A stretch of DNA of 64,000 nt from Paenibacillus albicereus (GTDB lineage: Bacteria; Bacillota; Bacilli; Paenibacillales; Paenibacillaceae), in assembly GCF_012676905.1 (NCBI RefSeq), contig NZ_CP051428.1:2690001-2754000 (forward strand), written 5' to 3'. Positions 44,148 to 53,330 of this stretch are shown here, piece by piece. Within the stretch, counting starts at the first letter, position 1. Each line of letters begins with the position of its first letter. Made by a program: the position numbers and the translations under genes. The notes beneath the pieces are model-generated. The model saw only the letters and a list, made by a program, of their open reading frames with translations, did no database searches and had not been told where the DNA came from.

Positions 44148-45419
44148 CTAGCCCTCCTTTCGGTCGCGCAAAAAGTACACCGTGTCCAGCTCGACGCCTG
44201 CGGCGACGCGCATGATCTGCTCCGGCGCCACCGCCTGCACGGCGTCAAGCAGCTCCTGAGCGGTGCGCCTGCGTCCGGACAGGACGCTGTTGAAGTCGAA
44301 GGCGATCATCTCGTAGGCGGAGTCCTGCAGCTCGCGCAAGGAGTTGACGAGCATCGCCTTCGTCTGGCTCAGCTCCAGCTCCGACAGCTGGCCCTGGCGC
44401 ATGCTCTCAAGCTGCTCCTTGATGATGGCGACCGCTTTCTCGTAGTTGGCGATCTCGATGCCGGACTGGATCGTCAGCAGCCCTTTGTGTCCGTCCATGC
44501 GAGAAGAGGCGTAGTAGGCCAGGCTCTCCTTCTCGCGCACGTTCATGAACAGCTTGGAATGCGGGAAGCCGCCGAGGATGCCGTTGTACAGGAGCGCGGC
44601 CGCATACTCGTCGTCGCCGTAAGCGATGCCGGTGCGGAGGCCCAGGTTGAGCTTGCCCTGAGCCACATCGAGCTTCTCGACGACGGTCTTGACCTCTCCG
44701 CTGCGGCGACGGATGTCCGGCGCTCCATAGTCGGTCGGAGGACTTTGCGGCAGCTGGAAGGAGGCTTCCGCCAGCCGCTTGACTTCCTCCAGCGTCGTAT
44801 CCCCGACGACGTACAGGTCGAGCACCGCTTCGGAAAGCCACGCGGCATAGGCTTCATGCAGGGTTTGCGGCGTCAAGCCCGACAGATCCTGGATGCGGCC
44901 CAGCGAGGGCAGCCGATACGGATCGCCCTCGCACATGATCTCGAGGCAGCGCTCTCCCGCGTAGCGGATCTTGTCGTTGATGATGCTCTCCAGCTTGCGC
45001 GTCAGCGTGTTCTTCTCGCTCTCGACGTACTTGGCTCGGAAGGCTCCGTTCTCCAGCGCGGGCGCGGTCACCGCCTCTCCGAGAAACCTCATCGAGCGGG
45101 CCAGCAGGGAGCTGCCGGCGCTGACGAATCGGTCGTTGATGACGTCCATGCGGAACTGCACGATCTGCGAGCTGCCGCGCTTGTAGACGTCGAAGCCGAA
45201 CCCGGCTCCGTACATTTCGTCGAGCTGCTCGCGGAAGGCGATCGTCTCCGGGGCGCTCTGCGTCCCCCGGCGCAGCACGAACGGCGTCAGCGCCGTGGAC
45301 GTGACCGTGTCCTCGCGCAGTGGAACGCCGGCGAACAGCGATATGGCATACGTCTTGAACCGGTTCGTCGGCAGCACGTGCAGCCGGAGCCGGCCGGTTG
45401 TTGCTTGCTGAAAAGACAT
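44148..45419 (-). CDS. ymfF: M16 family peptidase-like YmfF (no zinc motif)
   Basis: A 423-residue M16-fold protein. The place of the HxxEH is taken by TSTALTPFVLRRGTQ, so it should be non-catalytic, as in other YmfF proteins; it likely pairs with YmfH. Later parts carry the substrate-binding RExGLAYYAS-like motif (EKESLAYYASSRMDG). I prefer ATG 45417-45419 (after GGGAGG, reading SFQQATTGRLRLHVLPT) to starts 12 codons earlier. A -10-like TAGAAT occurs upstream, in the gap after sleB's terminator. Confidence 0.9.
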   Translation of the reverse strand: MSFQQATTGRLRLHVLPTNRFKTYAISLFAGVPLREDTVTSTALTPFVLRRGTQSAPETIAFREQLDEMYGAGFGFDVYKRGSSQIVQFRMDVINDRFVSAGSSLLARSMRFLGEAVTAPALENGAFRAKYVESEKNTLTRKLESIINDKIRYAGERCLEIMCEGDPYRLPSLGRIQDLSGLTPQTLHEAYAAWLSEAVLDLYVVGDTTLEEVKRLAEASFQLPQSPPTDYGAPDIRRRSGEVKTVVEKLDVAQGKLNLGLRTGIAYGDDEYAAALLYNGILGGFPHSKLFMNVREKESLAYYASSRMDGHKGLLTIQSGIEIANYEKAVAIIKEQLESMRQGQLSELELSQTKAMLVNSLRELQDSAYEMIAFDFNSVLSGRRRTAQELLDAVQAVAPEQIMRVAAGVELDTVYFLRDRKEG

Positions 45420-45511
45420 AGAAGGTAACGCCTCCCGCCATTGCATAGTGGTCAATCGGAGCTAGCCGCTTGCTGTCATTCCATTCTATCCCAAGGCGGC
45501 CTTGGCCCGCA

Positions 45512-45551
45512 AACAGAGAAGGCAACCGGGAAGGAGACCCTCCCGGCTGCC
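45512..45551 (-). terminator. Terminator of sleB
   Basis: GGCAGCCGGGAGG pairs with CTTCCCGGTTGCC around a GTCTC loop, followed by TTCTCTGTTTG on the minus strand. Confidence 0.72.
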
Positions 45552-45576
45552 CGCGAGCCGGCGCAGCCGGCTGATG

Positions 45577-46389
45577 CTACATGCAGAAGATGTGCTTGCC
45601 GATCGTCTTCACCTGCGGCCGGGACCAGATCCACTTGGATGTGGCCGTCACCGGGTTGAAGTAGTACAGGCAGCCGTCCGAAGGATCCCAGCCGCCAATC
45701 GCGTCCTGTACGGCCTGCTTCGCCCTTTCGTTCGGCGTCAGCCAGATCTGGCCGTCCGCCACGGCGGTGAAGGCGCGGTTCTGGAAGATGACGCCGCTGA
45801 TCGAATTGGGGAACTCCGGCGACCTCAGCCGGTTGAGGATGACCGCCGCCACCGCCACCTGCCCTTCGTAAGGCTCGCCGCGCGCCTCGCCGTAGACGGC
45901 GTTGGCCATGATCTTGATGTCGTTGGCGGTAAGGCCGAGCTTGTTGGACTTGTCCATCGCGCTGCCGGCAGAGCTGCTGGAGCTGCCTCCGGAGCCGCCG
46001 CTGCCGGAGCCGCCGCTGCGGGCGGGTGCGCTTTGCCCGCCAGGAACATCCGCCGCGGTCGGCTTCCAGCTTTTCGTCGCTTCCCACAGCTTCAGCTTCG
46101 TCTTCGGTCCGACGACGCCGTCGGATTTCATGCCGAACTTCCATTGGAACCAAGTCACGGAGTTTTTCGTCTTCGGCCCGAACTGCCCGTCGATCTTGCC
46201 CTCGTAAAACCCGAGGAAGCGCAGGCGGCCCTGCAGCTCGACGACATCCTTGCCGGAGGCGCCCTGCTGGATCGTCGCCTTGCTGAATGTTTGGGCCGAG
46301 CGCTGCGGCCAGCCTTCCTTGAGCGTATGCAAGCTGAGCAAAAGCAGCGTGGCTGCGACCGTCATGACGATCAAACGCATTTTTTTCAT
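45577..46389 (-). CDS. sleB: Spore cortex-lytic enzyme SleB
   Basis: A 270-residue germination enzyme cutting cortex peptidoglycan. Signal peptide (MRLIVMTVAATLLLLSLH), a peptidoglycan-binding domain (about 38-105, with VVELQGRLRFLGFYEGKIDG), a Gly/Ser-rich linker ([15 protein letters not shown]), and the Hydrolase_2 domain (about 150-270) with AVYGEARGEPYEGQVAVAAV, whose Glu is the catalytic residue. ATG at 46387-46389. The usual ypeB partner is not adjacent. A near-ideal sigma-G promoter overlaps the spoIIIE stop upstream. Confidence 0.95.
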   Translation of the reverse strand: MKKMRLIVMTVAATLLLLSLHTLKEGWPQRSAQTFSKATIQQGASGKDVVELQGRLRFLGFYEGKIDGQFGPKTKNSVTWFQWKFGMKSDGVVGPKTKLKLWEATKSWKPTAADVPGGQSAPARSGGSGSGGSGGSSSSSAGSAMDKSNKLGLTANDIKIMANAVYGEARGEPYEGQVAVAAVILNRLRSPEFPNSISGVIFQNRAFTAVADGQIWLTPNERAKQAVQDAIGGWDPSDGCLYYFNPVTATSKWIWSRPQVKTIGKHIFCM

Positions 46390-46429
46390 GGGGATCTGCC
46401 TTTCTGCTACGGGATGTTTTAACCGTCCC

Positions 46430-46459
46430 TAGTATGAGAAAGGCAAGTCCCTTCTATGC
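46430..46459 (-). promoter_or_regulatory. Sigma-G promoter of sleB
   Basis: Minus strand GCATA, 18-bp spacer, CATACTA, matching the sigma-G forms GHATR and CATnHTA. sleB is a forespore gene in B. subtilis. The -35 overlaps the spoIIIE stop codon (46454-46456). Confidence 0.8.
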
Positions 46460-49114
46460 ATGTTTCTGGTTCGCCTGGAACTGGTCGAGCGTCATCATGA
46501 CCTCCCGCGGCTTGCTGCCTTCGTAAGAGCCGACGATGCCTTTGGCCTCCAGCTGGTCGATGAGCCGGGCCGCCCTCGTATAGCCGACGCGCATCCGGCG
46601 CTGCAGCAGCGAGACGGACGCCTGCTGCGCCTCGACGACGATCTGCATCGCTTGGTCGAACAGCTCGTCCAGCTCCTCGCCCTCTCCGCTGTCTCCGCCT
46701 TCGTCCAGCTCCGGCACCAGATCCTCCTTGTACTCCGCTTCGCCTTGCGAGCGGGCGTACTCGACGACCGCCTCCACCTCGTTGTCCGACAGGAACGCTC
46801 CCTGGACGCGGATCGGCTTGGACATGCCGACCGGCAGGAACAGCATGTCGCCGCGTCCGAGCAGCTTCTCCGCTCCGACCATGTCGAGAATCGTCCGGGA
46901 GTCGACTTGGGACGAGACGCCGAACGCGATCCGCGATGGAATGTTCGCCTTGATGACGCCGGTGATGACGTCGACCGAAGGTCGCTGCGTGGCGATGATG
47001 AGGTGGATGCCGGCCGCGCGCGCCATCTGCGCGAGCCGCGTGATGCTGTCCTCGACATCCTTGGCGGCGACCATCATCAGATCGGCGAGCTCGTCGACGA
47101 TGACGACGATGTACGGAAGCACGGCCTGCGGATTGTCCTTCATCAGGCTATTGTAGCCCTCGATGTTGCGCGTGGCGGACTTGGAGAACAGCTCGTAGCG
47201 CTTCTCCATCTCGACGACGATCTTCTTGAGCGCGAGCGACGCCCGCCGCGGGTCGGTGACGACCGGCGCGAGCAGATGCGGGATGCCGTTGTACATGTTC
47301 AGCTCGACCATCTTCGGGTCGATCATCATGAACTTGACCTCGTCCGGCGCGGCCTTGTACAGGATGCTCGTGATGATGCCGTTGATGCACACCGACTTGC
47401 CGGAGCCTGTCGCGCCGGCGACGAGCAGATGGGGCATCTTGGCGAGGTTGCCGACGATCGACTGGCCCGCGATGTCGCGTCCGAACGCGATCGACAGCTT
47501 GGACGAGGCGCTCGCGAACGTCGGGGTCTCCATGACCTCGCGCATCGTGACGACGGCCACCTCGGCGTTCGGCACCTCGATGCCGATCGCCGACTTGCCG
47601 GGTATCGGAGCTTCCATGCGGATGTCCTTGGCCGCGAGCGCGAGCGCGATGTCGTCGGTCAGGCCGACGATGCGGCTGACCTTGACGCCCGTGGCGGGCT
47701 GCACCTCGTAGCGCGTGACCGCCGGTCCCGGCACGACGTCGAGCACCTTGGCGCGGACGCCGAAGCTCTCGAGCGTCGCTTCGAGCTTGCGGCGGGAATC
47801 GTTGTTGATGTCCGTCAAATCCCCCGCCCTGCCGGGCGAAGCAGGCTTGGCGAGCAGCGACAGCGGCGGCAGGCGGTACGGCTTGCTTGCGAGCACCGGC
47901 GCGGGAGCGCCGTCGCCGTCGCCCTCAGGCCCCGCCAGCGCTTCCGACTGCTCGGCGGGATGGGCCGCAGGCGATGGGGACGGGAAGACGTCGGCATCGT
48001 CGTAGTCACCGAACGGATCCTCGTCATCGCCGGGCTCCGGCCGCTGCGCCGCGTCCAGATGAGCGGCGCGCGCGGACGGCGCGGGCGAAGCTTCCACAGG
48101 CCGGACGTCCTCCCAGTCCTCCCCGTCATCGTCCTCCCATGGAGCGGCATCCGGCTGCGCAAGGGGCTCCGCCGGGCGGCCGCGCATCGTGACGGCCGGC
48201 TTGGAGGCGGCCTTGGCCTGATTCAGCGCGGACTCTTCCATCAGCCACTCTTTGTCCGGCGCTCCGCCCGCGTCCTCATCGTCGCCGCCTCGGCTGCCCC
48301 AGGAGAAGAAGAGCGAGCGGCTCTTGGCCGCGGGCGCGGCGACCGTGCTCCCGAAGTCGTCGTCATGGCCGTCCGCATGGAGGCCGTAGCCGAGATGATC
48401 CGGCCCGGGTGCCCCGGCGGGAGCAGCGGCTGCGCCGGCTCCCGAGGCGCTTTTCGGAGCTTTCGGCTTGCGCGGCCTGCTGGCGGCCTTGGCCTGCAGC
48501 AGCTTGGCCAGCCGGCCCAGGCGATCCCGAATGACCCGGCCAAGCTCGACATACGAGCGGCCCGTGATGAGCATGGCCGATATGGCGAACATGACGATAA
48601 GCAGCAGCTTGGAGCCGAAGTAGCCGAACAGCGTGTACAGGAGCGAGTATTGCAGCGCTCCCAAATAGCCGCCGCTGACCGAAGCTCCGATTGGTCCGCC
48701 CGGCTCGGCCTCCGTGCCGTCCGTCAGCAGCCCGTCGCGGATGTCCTGTCCGAGCTGGGCGAATATGGCCGAGCCGCTGACCAGGTCCGCCGGGGCGAGC
48801 TTGCGGTCGATCTCGCCCATCGAGCTCATGAGCGTGAGCGCCATGAGCAGCAGCAGGAAGCCGGTCCGGCGGTACGTCCAGCCTTTCGGCCAAGTCCTCG
48901 TCACCATCACATATAGCCCGGCCGCGATTCCGACGAGCGCCAGCGCAAAATGAAACTTGCCCAAAACGAGCGCGAACAGCTTCGTCAGCGATCTGCCGAC
49001 CGTAGCCTCGCCTGACAAGGCGATTACCGACACCGTTATGAGCAAGATTCCATAAACCTCGTATTTTAAGTTTTCTCCGAACGTGCGTCTTTTGCGCCGC
49101 CTTTTCTTGGCCAA
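46454..49114 (-). CDS. spoIIIE: DNA translocase FtsK/SpoIIIE
   Basis: An 886-residue translocase. Four N-terminal membrane helices (to about 195), a long Pro/Ala/Asp-rich linker (about 215-430), and a RecA-like motor with [13 protein letters not shown] (near 566) and [13 protein letters not shown], then a winged-helix gamma domain that reads DNA polarity ([24 protein letters not shown]). It moves chromosomes through the septum in sporulation. TTG at 49112-49114 fits: it gives AKKRRRKRR like B. subtilis SpoIIIE (MAKKKRK) and has GAGGTG 6 nt upstream; GTG three codons earlier lacks a site. An extended -10 lies just upstream. Confidence 0.95.
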   Translation of the reverse strand: MAKKRRRKRRTFGENLKYEVYGILLITVSVIALSGEATVGRSLTKLFALVLGKFHFALALVGIAAGLYVMVTRTWPKGWTYRRTGFLLLLMALTLMSSMGEIDRKLAPADLVSGSAIFAQLGQDIRDGLLTDGTEAEPGGPIGASVSGGYLGALQYSLLYTLFGYFGSKLLLIVMFAISAMLITGRSYVELGRVIRDRLGRLAKLLQAKAASRPRKPKAPKSASGAGAAAAPAGAPGPDHLGYGLHADGHDDDFGSTVAAPAAKSRSLFFSWGSRGGDDEDAGGAPDKEWLMEESALNQAKAASKPAVTMRGRPAEPLAQPDAAPWEDDDGEDWEDVRPVEASPAPSARAAHLDAAQRPEPGDDEDPFGDYDDADVFPSPSPAAHPAEQSEALAGPEGDGDGAPAPVLASKPYRLPPLSLLAKPASPGRAGDLTDINNDSRRKLEATLESFGVRAKVLDVVPGPAVTRYEVQPATGVKVSRIVGLTDDIALALAAKDIRMEAPIPGKSAIGIEVPNAEVAVVTMREVMETPTFASASSKLSIAFGRDIAGQSIVGNLAKMPHLLVAGATGSGKSVCINGIITSILYKAAPDEVKFMMIDPKMVELNMYNGIPHLLAPVVTDPRRASLALKKIVVEMEKRYELFSKSATRNIEGYNSLMKDNPQAVLPYIVVIVDELADLMMVAAKDVEDSITRLAQMARAAGIHLIIATQRPSVDVITGVIKANIPSRIAFGVSSQVDSRTILDMVGAEKLLGRGDMLFLPVGMSKPIRVQGAFLSDNEVEAVVEYARSQGEAEYKEDLVPELDEGGDSGEGEELDELFDQAMQIVVEAQQASVSLLQRRMRVGYTRAARLIDQLEAKGIVGSYEGSKPREVMMTLDQFQANQKHA

Positions 49115-49135
49115 TCCTCTCACCTCTGGTTCAGT

Positions 49136-49144
49136 ATTATACCA
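49136..49144 (-). promoter_or_regulatory. Extended -10 promoter of spoIIIE
   Basis: TGGTATAAT on the minus strand, 21 bp upstream of the spoIIIE start; no good -35. The predicted leader is very short. Confidence 0.6.
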
Positions 49145-49161
49145 TAGGTGGTGGAATGTTC

Positions 49162-49374
49162 CTATCGGAAGGGGAGCACCGCCCCCGGCTGGAAGCGCGG
49201 GTCAAGAAAGCTTTCAAGCGGCCCGTCCACGATGCGGACGACCTTACCCCAGCCGGGCTCGAGAGGCTCGAGCTGCAGCAGCACGCCGTCCAGCCGAGCC
49301 TCGAGCCACGGCTCCCTCTCGTCGTCCGTTCCGTTCAGGACAAGTTCCAGCGGCATGATCGTATAGAGGGTCAT
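49162..49374 (-). CDS. ylzJ: YlzJ-like protein
   Basis: A 70-residue protein matching the YlzJ family. It opens [14 protein letters not shown] and ends [13 protein letters not shown]. The ATG overlaps the tepA stop (ATGA), so it is translated with tepA. No known function. Confidence 0.9.
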   Translation of the reverse strand: MTLYTIMPLELVLNGTDDEREPWLEARLDGVLLQLEPLEPGWGKVVRIVDGPLESFLDPRFQPGAVLPFR

Positions 49375-50168
49375 TGAGGCAGGCCGCCTTCCGCTCCGGG
49401 AACCGCCCCCGCCATCGATGCGGCCGGCACGAACGGAACCGCGCCTGCGTCCGCTTTCGGCTTGCGCTCCTGGATGAGCGCGTTCAGCGCGGCGATCGCC
49501 TTGCCGAGTCCGCCGACCTCGTCGATCAGGCCGTGGCGCACCGCATCCTCGCCGATGACGGTCGTGCCGATGTCCCGCGTCAGCTCGCCCGTCTTGAACA
49601 TCAGCTCCTTGAACGTCTTCTCCTGAACGCGCGAATGCGACGTGACGAACCGCACGACCCGCTCCTGCATCTTGTCCAAGTATTCGAACGTCTGCGGCAC
49701 GCCGATGACGAGGCCGTTCATGCGGATCGGGTGGATCGTCATCGTCGCCGACTCGGCGATGAACGAGCGGTTGCCCGCGACCGCGATCGGCACGCCGATC
49801 GAGTGGCCGCCGCCCAGCACGAGCGTAACGGAAGGCTTGCTCAGCGAGCTGATCATCTCGGCGATCGCCAGACCTGCCTCCACGTCTCCGCCGACCGTGT
49901 TGAGGACGATCAGGATGCCCTCGATCTTGCTGCTCTGCTCCGCGGCGACGAGCTGCGGGATGAGATGCTCGTATTTCGTCGTCTTGTTTTGAGGCGGAAG
50001 CACCATATGGCCTTCAATCTGGCCGATGATCGACATGCAGAACACGTTTGACGGATCCGCAGCCGGCACCGCGATCTGGCCCAGCTGCTGGATCGCGTCG
50101 AGCTTCGCTTTGTCGATAGCCGCCGCAGGCTCCGCCTCCGCTCGCAAGCGGGTGGATGGCTCGTTCAT
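49371..50168 (-). CDS. tepA: ClpP-family protease TepA (YmfB)
   Basis: A 265-residue ClpP/crotonase-fold protein in the TepA group, whose B. subtilis member is linked to translocation and sporulation. [15 protein letters not shown] contains the likely nucleophile Ser; [17 protein letters not shown] and the HPIRMNG segment are also family-typical. No clear signal peptide, although it may associate with the membrane. AAAGGAGGAGATG precedes ATG at 50166-50168. Sits between rnjB and ylzJ-spoIIIE, as in B. subtilis. Confidence 0.92.
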   Translation of the reverse strand: MNEPSTRLRAEAEPAAAIDKAKLDAIQQLGQIAVPAADPSNVFCMSIIGQIEGHMVLPPQNKTTKYEHLIPQLVAAEQSSKIEGILIVLNTVGGDVEAGLAIAEMISSLSKPSVTLVLGGGHSIGVPIAVAGNRSFIAESATMTIHPIRMNGLVIGVPQTFEYLDKMQERVVRFVTSHSRVQEKTFKELMFKTGELTRDIGTTVIGEDAVRHGLIDEVGGLGKAIAALNALIQERKPKADAGAVPFVPAASMAGAVPGAEGGLPQ

Positions 50169-50254
50169 GCGTCATCTCCTCCTTTGTTTTCCTTCGAATT
50201 GCCTGCCTAGTATGAAGCGGGAGGCATCGCCCCATACGCCGGCCGCGAAGCACG

Positions 50255-50284
50255 AAAAAGCCTGCCTCCGAAATGGAGGCAGGC
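50255..50284 (-). terminator. Terminator of rnjB
   Basis: GCCTGCCTCC-ATTTC-GGAGGCAGGC then TTTTT on the minus strand. Confidence 0.92.
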
Positions 50285-50292
50285 GGGGACGA

Positions 50293-51972
50293 TCAAACTT
50301 CCATGATGATCGGCAGGATCATCGGACGACGGCGGGTCTGCTCGTAGAGGAAGCGGCCGAGCGCGTCCTTGACGTTGGTCTTGAGCGAAGCCCACTCGTT
50401 GACTTTGTCGTTCATGAGCTTGTGCAAGGTGGTCGTCACGATACGGTTCGCTTCGTCGAGCAAGCCTTCGGACTCGCGGACGTAGACGAAGCCGCGGGAG
50501 ATGATGTCCGGACCGGACTTGATCGTCCCGTCCTGCTTGCTGAGCGTGACCACGACGACGAGGATGCCGTCCTGCGACAGCAGCTTGCGGTCGCGCAGGA
50601 CGATGTTGCCGACGTCGCCGACGCCAAGGCCGTCGATGAGCACGTTGCCGGAAGGAACCTTGGAGCCTTTGCGTCCGACGCCGCCCTGGAACTCGACCGT
50701 ATCGCCGATATCGCAGATGAAGATCTTGTCGGGATCAACGCCGACCGCCTCGCCCAGCTTGGCGTGCTGGCGGAGCATGCGGTACTCGCCGTGGATCGGC
50801 ATGAAATATTCCGGCTTGATGAGATTGAGCATCAGCTTGAGCTCTTCCTGGCTGCCGTGTCCGGATACGTGCACGCCGGAGACGGAGCCCGGACCGTAGA
50901 TGACGTTCGCGCCGAGGCGGAACAGCTCGTCCACCGTGCGGCCTACGTCGCGCTCGTTGCCCGGGATCGGCGTCGCTGCGATGATGACCGTATCGCCCGG
51001 CAAGATGTCGATCTTGCGATGCGTCGAGCGCGCCATGCGCGTCAGCGCCGACATCGGCTCGCCCTGGCTGCCCGTGCAGAGGACGACGACGCGGTCGGCT
51101 GCCATCTTGTTCACTTCTTCCGGCTCGATAATCATGCCTTCGGGAATGTTCAGATAGCCGAGCTCTCCGGCGATCGTGACGACGTTCACCATGCTGCGGC
51201 CGACGATCGCAACCTTGCGCTTCGTCGCCATCGCCGCGTTGAACACCTGCTGGATGCGGTGCACGTTGGATGCGAACGTCGCGACGACGACGCGCTGCTG
51301 CGACTTGCGGAAAATCTCGGTCAGCTCGACGCCGACGTTGCTCTCCGAAGGCGTCATGCCCGGGCGCTCCGCGTTGGTGCTGTCCGACAGCAGCGCCAGG
51401 ACGCCGCGCTTGCCGATTTCGGCGATGCGCTGCAGGTCGGCATACTGGTCGTTGACCGGCGTGAAGTCGAATTTGAAGTCGCCGGTATGGACGATGGTGC
51501 CCTCCGGCGTATCGAGGCAGACGCCGACCGAGTCCGGAATGCTGTGGTTCGTCTTGAAGAAGCTCGCCGTAATCGAGCCGAGCTCCAGCACGGAGTCGGC
51601 GTTGATGAGGATGCGCTTGGTCTCGCCGAGCAGGCCGGCTTCCTTGAGCTTGCCCTCGATCAAGCCGAGCGTCAGGCGGGTCGCGTAGACCGGCACGTTG
51701 AGATGCCGCAGCACGTAAGGCAGGCCGCCGATATGGTCCTCGTGGCCGTGGGTGATGATGATGCCGCGCACTTTGTCGCGGTTGTCGGTCAAGTAGGTGA
51801 TGTCGGGAATGACGATGTCGATGCCGAGCATGTCCTCCTCCGGAAACTTCAGGCCGGAGTCGACGACGACGATGTCATTGCCGTGCTGGATGACATACAT
51901 GTTTTTGCCGATCTCGCCTACGCCGCCTAGGGCGAAGACGAGCAGCTTGTCTTGGGGATTCTTTTTGGACAA
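50293..51972 (-). CDS. rnjB: Ribonuclease J
   Basis: A 559-residue RNase J of the metallo-beta-lactamase/beta-CASP class. The zinc-binding HGHEDHIGGLPYVL and HTGDFKFDF motifs, plus VVLCTGSQGEPMSAL and VHVSGHGSQEELKLM of beta-CASP, are intact. It has 5'-3' exo- and endonuclease activity on RNA. TTG at 51970-51972 is preceded by AGGAGGTAAGATTTCCC. Position before tepA identifies it as the rnjB-type copy (B. subtilis ymfA). Its leader is long and structured and contains a short open frame whose stop lies in the ribosome site. Confidence 0.95.
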   Translation of the reverse strand: MSKKNPQDKLLVFALGGVGEIGKNMYVIQHGNDIVVVDSGLKFPEEDMLGIDIVIPDITYLTDNRDKVRGIIITHGHEDHIGGLPYVLRHLNVPVYATRLTLGLIEGKLKEAGLLGETKRILINADSVLELGSITASFFKTNHSIPDSVGVCLDTPEGTIVHTGDFKFDFTPVNDQYADLQRIAEIGKRGVLALLSDSTNAERPGMTPSESNVGVELTEIFRKSQQRVVVATFASNVHRIQQVFNAAMATKRKVAIVGRSMVNVVTIAGELGYLNIPEGMIIEPEEVNKMAADRVVVLCTGSQGEPMSALTRMARSTHRKIDILPGDTVIIAATPIPGNERDVGRTVDELFRLGANVIYGPGSVSGVHVSGHGSQEELKLMLNLIKPEYFMPIHGEYRMLRQHAKLGEAVGVDPDKIFICDIGDTVEFQGGVGRKGSKVPSGNVLIDGLGVGDVGNIVLRDRKLLSQDGILVVVVTLSKQDGTIKSGPDIISRGFVYVRESEGLLDEANRIVTTTLHKLMNDKVNEWASLKTNVKDALGRFLYEQTRRRPMILPIIMEV

Positions 51973-51980
51973 GGGAAATC

Positions 51981-52070
51981 TTACCTCCTAATATATGTGA
52001 AATAGTTAACGATCGAACGCATGGGCAAGCCAGCGACGGCTTGCCGTCCCTCCGGGACGGTCTTTCGCAT
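51981..52070 (-). CDS. Candidate 29-residue leader peptide upstream of rnjB
   Basis: ATG at 52068-52070 has AGGAG 6 nt upstream, and the frame (MRKTVPEGRQAVAGLPMRSI to YIRR) ends at TAA 51981-51983, inside the rnjB ribosome site AGGAGGTAA. Two overlapping hairpins lie in its coding part. Its translation could open or mask the rnjB ribosome site. No homology is recognised and it may be chance. Confidence 0.35.
   Translation of the reverse strand: MRKTVPEGRQAVAGLPMRSIVNYFTYIRR
52024..52060 (-). promoter_or_regulatory. Overlapping hairpins in the rnjB leader
   Basis: GGCAAGCC/GGCTTGCC (52024-52045, 6-nt loop) and CCGTCCC/GGGACGG (52044-52060, 3-nt loop) share two bases, so they can compete. 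They fall inside the candidate leader peptide frame, upstream of the rnjB ribosome site. Confidence 0.55.
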
Positions 52071-52237
52071 GCAGGGCTCCTGCCGAGCTGCCGATACCAA
52101 GATGTCGGACCGCGGCCGAAAACCGCTACCATGCGGGGAACGACCAAATACATGCAACGTTATGCACGGATCCACCCATCTGCCGCGCGGATGGGGTTGA
52201 AGCCATATTCACTTTGCCGCACCAGTCATTTAGGAAT

Positions 52238-52267
52238 ATTATACATGATGCAAAAGATGGAACACAA
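52238..52267 (-). promoter_or_regulatory. rnjB sigma-A promoter
   Basis: Minus strand TTGTGT and TATAAT with an 18-bp spacer, after the dapA terminator. It implies a leader of about 255 nt. The 395-bp gap between rnjB and dapA holds this promoter, the hairpins and the short frame, and otherwise no gene. Confidence 0.6.
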
Positions 52268-52319
52268 GCCGAAGCTCTCGGATGCCGGCCGCTGCGGATC
52301 GAGCCCCGCCATGCAACGC

Positions 52320-52345
52320 GAAAAAGCCGGCCCTGAAGGGCCGGC
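52320..52345 (-). terminator. Terminator of dapA
   Basis: GCCGGCCCT-TC-AGGGCCGGC followed by TTTTT on the minus strand. Confidence 0.92.
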
Positions 52346-52367
52346 GGAAATGAATTCATTCGGAAAA

Positions 52368-53243
52368 TCAATAAGCCTGCAGGAGCTGGCGAAGCGTCTC
52401 GGTTTCGTCGGCATCGGCCTCGATCAGAGGCAGGCGCAAGCCTCCGACGGGCAGCCCTTTGAGCTCCAGCGCCTTCTTGACGAGCGTCGGGCTCGGAGCC
52501 GCGAACAGACCCTTGTACAGCGGAACAAGGCTGCGGTGCAGCTCGGCCGCTTCGGCCGTGCGGCCGTCTAGGAACGCTTCGATCATCGCCTTCATCCGGC
52601 CGCCTGCGATGTGCGACGCTACGCTCACGACGCCATGCGCGCCGACCGCAAGGGCGGGCAGCGCGGCGCTGTCGTCGCCCGTATAGACCAGGAAGCTGTC
52701 CGGAGCGCCGCTGATGATCTCCGCTACATGCTCGAGCGAATGGCATTCTTTGGTCGCGATGATGTTGGAGACATCGCGCGCGAGCCGGATCGTCGTCTCC
52801 GGGCTCATGCTGACGATCGTGCGGCCGGGAACGTTGTACAGCATGACAGGCAGCGAGGTCGATTCGGCGATCGCCTTGAAATGGCGATAAAGCCCTTCCT
52901 GGCTCGGCTTGTTGTAATAAGGGACGACCAGTAGCGCGCCGTCGACCCCCGCCTGCTCGGCCGCTGCCGTCAGATGGATGCTATGGGCGGTATCGTTGCT
53001 GCCCGTACCTGCGATGATGCGCGCGCGCCCGGCGCTGCGGGAGACGGCAAAGCGGAACAGCTCGACCTTCTCCTCGTCCGTCAGCGTCGGCGATTCCCCC
53101 GTCGTTCCGCTGATGACGATGCTGTCGGACTTCTGGACGTCGATCAGCTCGTCGATGAGCTTGCCGGCTGTCTCCCAGTCGACCTCGCCCTTCGGAGTAA
53201 ACGGAGTCGCCATTGCTGTAATCAGTCTGCCATAATCCACCAT
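52368..53243 (-). CDS. dapA: 4-hydroxy-tetrahydrodipicolinate synthase
   Basis: A 291-residue DapA, which condenses pyruvate with aspartate semialdehyde, the first step committed to diaminopimelate and dipicolinate. The Schiff-base Lys lies in NIIATKECHSLEH, Tyr in LYNVPGRT, and the phosphate-loop-like GTTGESPTLTDEEK is present. ATG 53241-53243 follows GAGGAGGGAACC; a longer frame upstream lacks a ribosome site. It follows dapG by 87 bp, so the two probably form one unit ended by the terminator at 52320-52345. Confidence 0.96.
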   Translation of the reverse strand: MVDYGRLITAMATPFTPKGEVDWETAGKLIDELIDVQKSDSIVISGTTGESPTLTDEEKVELFRFAVSRSAGRARIIAGTGSNDTAHSIHLTAAAEQAGVDGALLVVPYYNKPSQEGLYRHFKAIAESTSLPVMLYNVPGRTIVSMSPETTIRLARDVSNIIATKECHSLEHVAEIISGAPDSFLVYTGDDSAALPALAVGAHGVVSVASHIAGGRMKAMIEAFLDGRTAEAAELHRSLVPLYKGLFAAPSPTLVKKALELKGLPVGGLRLPLIEADADETETLRQLLQAY

Positions 53244-53330
53244 GAAGGTTCCCTCCTCGGCAAAGGCGGCATGCCACTCCCGCACCAAGCCCCAATGAAT
53301 ACTAAGTATGCCCGATGGAAATGCTAGCTG

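Noticed and set aside
46460-48916. An 818-codon plus-strand frame opposite spoIIIE
   Set aside because: Antisense shadow of a canonical translocase with Walker motifs.
52126-52746. A minus-strand frame running from dapA into the rnjB leader
   Set aside because: Out of frame with dapA, crosses the dapA terminator and has no start signal.
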